From Micrococcales bacterium (GTDB taxonomy: Bacteria; Actinomycetota; Actinomycetes; Actinomycetales; Cellulomonadaceae): 64,000 bases of DNA. Where the stretch lies: the NCBI GenBank assembly GCA_009777345.1, contig WRMB01000008.1:16266-80265 (forward strand), given 5' to 3'. The translations under genes were made by a program, and so were the position numbers. The notes beneath the pieces are model-generated. The model made no database searches. It saw nothing but the letters and a program-made list of their open reading frames with translations, and had not been told where the DNA came from. Shown here piece after piece: positions 62,433-64,000 of the stretch; within the stretch, counting starts at the first letter, position 1; each line of letters starts with the position of its first letter.

Positions 62433-63689
62433 TCAGCCCTCCGGCTGGCGGGGCTGAGGCACGGTGTCGAGCAGGTCCCGGGCGTCGCGCAGACCGTGCA
62501 GCCAGGCCATCGACACCTGCAGCGAGGTGAACCCCGCGGGCAGGACGGGCGCCGCCGCGCGGTCCACGGCCTCCAGGTAGCGGTCCAGGGCGTCGCAGGC
62601 GACGGTCGCCTGGGGCGGGGCCGGTGCGGCGCGGGGCAGCCAGTCGGCAACCTCGGCCTCGCTCATCCCGAGGACCGTCGTGCACAGCCGGGCCAGCGCC
62701 TCCGTCGCCGCGACCAGCGGTTCGTCGGGGGCCAGGGACTCTACGGCCCGGGTACGGGCCAGGGCCAGCAGCGGGACCTCCGGGTCCTGGTAGCCGGTGG
62801 AGTGCATGAGCTCGAGCATGAGCAGCGCCCGCAGCCGGCTGCGGCCCAGCAGGTCGAGAGACTGGACGATGTCCGTCACCTCGTGGCGCGTCTTGGACGC
62901 CGAGCTGACCTGCCGCATGACCGCACGGGTCAGGGCCGCGTCGGAGAGCACCAGCTCGGCCAGGTCGACCATGTTCGTCGTCGGGTCGAACAGCTGGGCG
63001 ACCAGCTTGACGGCGATCCGGGTCTGCGGGCGCAGCGACTCGCGCACCAGCGTGGTGGGCCGGTTGATCAGGTAGCCCTGGAACAGGTCGAACCCAGCCG
63101 ACCGGGCCAGCGCCATCTGCTCCGGCGTCTCGACCCGTTCGGCGACCAGGAGCACCCCCGGAGCGACGGCCCGCACCTGCTCGACCAGGGCGAACACGCG
63201 GTCGGCCCGTACCTGCTGCACGTCGACCTTGACGAAGGCGCACCGGTCGACGTGCGTCAGCCGCGGGTCGCCGGGCACCACGTCGTCGAAGGCGAAGACG
63301 AACCCCTCGTCCAGCAGCCGGTCCATCCCGGCCAGCGCCTCGTCGTCGATCGTGACGCGCTCCACCAGCTCCAGCACGACCGAGTCGGCGTCGAGCGGGA
63401 TCAGGTCGGGACGCACCAGGAACGACCGGGGCAGGTTGACGAACACCAGGCCGTCCCCGGAGACGTCGTGCATGTCGAACTCGGCGGCCACCGCCGTCAG
63501 GACGCGCGCAGTGGCGACGTCGTCGTCGAACGACCACCCCTCCGCGGCGGACTGCGCGTTCTCGTGCGGGCGGAACAGCACCTCGAACCCGATGGCGCGC
63601 CCGCTGCCGTCCTCGATGCGCTGACGCGCCACGCACACCGTGGTGGCGATCTCGCTCAGTGCGCCCAGCATGCCTGCACCGGGGCTCAT
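62433..63689 (-). CDS. EAL-HDOD signalling protein, paralogue D (EVL variant)
   Basis: 418 residues. VARQRIEDGSGRAIGFEVLFRP near 20-41 keeps the first Glu (EVL), FVNLPRSFLVRPDLIPLD and VVLELVERVT resemble active EAL proteins more than paralogues A-C do; HDOD block near 215-330. This layout is that of YuxH/CdgJ-type proteins linked to motility. The ATG at 63689 follows AAAGGGG; a sigma-28-like promoter lies 35 nt upstream. Whether it hydrolyses c-di-GMP is undecided. Confidence 0.86.
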   Translation of the reverse strand: MSPGAGMLGALSEIATTVCVARQRIEDGSGRAIGFEVLFRPHENAQSAAEGWSFDDDVATARVLTAVAAEFDMHDVSGDGLVFVNLPRSFLVRPDLIPLDADSVVLELVERVTIDDEALAGMDRLLDEGFVFAFDDVVPGDPRLTHVDRCAFVKVDVQQVRADRVFALVEQVRAVAPGVLLVAERVETPEQMALARSAGFDLFQGYLINRPTTLVRESLRPQTRIAVKLVAQLFDPTTNMVDLAELVLSDAALTRAVMRQVSSASKTRHEVTDIVQSLDLLGRSRLRALLMLELMHSTGYQDPEVPLLALARTRAVESLAPDEPLVAATEALARLCTTVLGMSEAEVADWLPRAAPAPPQATVACDALDRYLEAVDRAAAPVLPAGFTSLQVSMAWLHGLRDARDLLDTVPQPRQPEG

Positions 63690-63723
63690 AGGACCCCTTT
63701 CGTCGATCGATCCATCCACCTTC

Positions 63724-63750
63724 CCATCGGCCCGACTGCCCGGCTGTTGA
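63724..63750 (-). promoter_or_regulatory. Sigma-28 (FliA)-like promoter of EAL-HDOD paralogue D
   Basis: Minus strand TCAA-N15-GCCGATGG, 34 nt upstream of the ATG at 63689. The best of the three sigma-28-like sites in the window. Confidence 0.6.
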
Positions 63751-63861
63751 ACATGCTGGTCTGCTGTCCTGGTCGTCCGGCGCGGTCCGCGGTGTCCCGC
63801 GCCGGACGCGATGCCCACCTTAGTACGAACATCTGTACGACGCCAGCCGACGCCGCTCCCA

Positions 63862-63923
63862 GTTCGTGGTCTTCACGCCGTTCCACCGTTTCGAAACGGT
63901 GGAACGGCGTGAAGACCACGAAC
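63862..63923. repeat. Perfect 62-bp palindrome near the window end
   Basis: 31-nt arms 63862-63892 and 63893-63923, exact and without a loop, centred on tcga. Both genes around it cannot be judged because the window ends. Perfect uninterrupted palindromes of this size are hard to maintain in bacteria, so an assembly artefact is possible. Confidence 0.85.
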
Positions 63924-63929
63924 CGCCTC

Positions 63930-64000
63930 GCAATTATCGGTCGGTAGCGGTGGGCGACGGGGTGGGCGGGAGGGGGGGGGGGGGGGGCGGGGACGGGGGG
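63930..64000. other. G-rich low-complexity end of the window
   Basis: Includes a run of 16 G (63972-63987). Biological content cannot be assigned; poly-G is typical of sequencing artefact at a contig end. Confidence 0.7.

Noticed and set aside
1..64000. Insertion sequences, integrase genes, CRISPR arrays, rRNA genes
   Set aside because: No transposase or integrase motif, no regularly spaced direct repeats and no rRNA sequence were seen; only the BoxA-like leader recalls an rRNA operon.

Overview
The window (64 kb, very GC-rich, GTG starts and 4-nt GTGA stop/start overlaps throughout) looks like chromosome of a motile, menaquinone-respiring actinobacterium. Actinobacterial markers include the bS22 mini-protein next to a small HTH protein, DUF3027, DUF2530, leaderless -10/start-codon promoters and a FliA-type sigma factor. 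Micrococcales (Cellulomonadaceae-like) is my best guess, as inference only. The right end runs into a 16-G homopolymer that looks like a contig end.

Layout. 1-16.4 kb (minus): a complete nuoA-N operon for respiratory complex I, nuoN cut at the window edge. 16.4-26.1 kb: a geranylgeranyl-reductase-family (MenJ-like) flavoprotein, menG, menF (plus), a DegP/HtrA protease, menD, menC and threonine ammonia-lyase. 26.3-30.9 kb: an accessory patch with three type II toxin-antitoxin pairs (ParDE-, VapBC- and FitAB-like), two SUKH/SMI1-like proteins and two unrecognised genes. 31.1-32.1 kb: menB. 32.1-33.0 kb: a protein-free stretch holding a tightly packed tRNA array on the minus strand. 33.2-36.2 kb: two paralogous PQQ-propeller lipoproteins. 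36.4-38.4 kb: a YtrA-type GntR regulator with its ABC transporter. 38.5-43.9 kb: lipoproteins, menE, menA, a septum-formation-type membrane protein and a histidine phosphatase. 44.0-46.8 kb: bS22, HTH protein and a TrkH/TrkA potassium system. 46.8-56.5 kb: a flagellar/signalling locus (three EAL-HDOD paralogues, FliA-type sigma, FlgN, FlgK, FlgL, FliW). 56.5-63.7 kb: small membrane protein, HD hydrolase, a 1033-residue sacsin-like ATPase, DUF3027, a cold-shock protein and a fourth EAL-HDOD protein.

How it fits together: complex I delivers electrons to menaquinone, and six of the menaquinone biosynthesis genes (menF, D, C, B, E, A) plus menG and a MenJ-like reductase lie in the same window, several with leaderless promoters. 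Three sites resembling sigma-28 promoters (TCAW-N15/16-RCCGATGG) link flgN-flgK-flgL-fliW, an unknown protein and an EAL-HDOD gene into a probable motility regulon.

The most unusual element is the tRNA array. By hand folding it contains four serine tRNAs (anticodons GGA, GCT, TGA, CGA, together reading all six serine codons) that fit an 8-bp acceptor / 4-bp T-stem ('8/4', allo-tRNA-like) architecture with an elongated D-stem and tiny D-loop. They are interleaved with tRNA-Pro, tRNA-Asn and tRNA-Thr at spacings of 1-4 nt and preceded by an rRNA-operon-like BoxA antitermination sequence. The other structural oddity is a set of near-perfect ~30-bp inverted repeats between genes.
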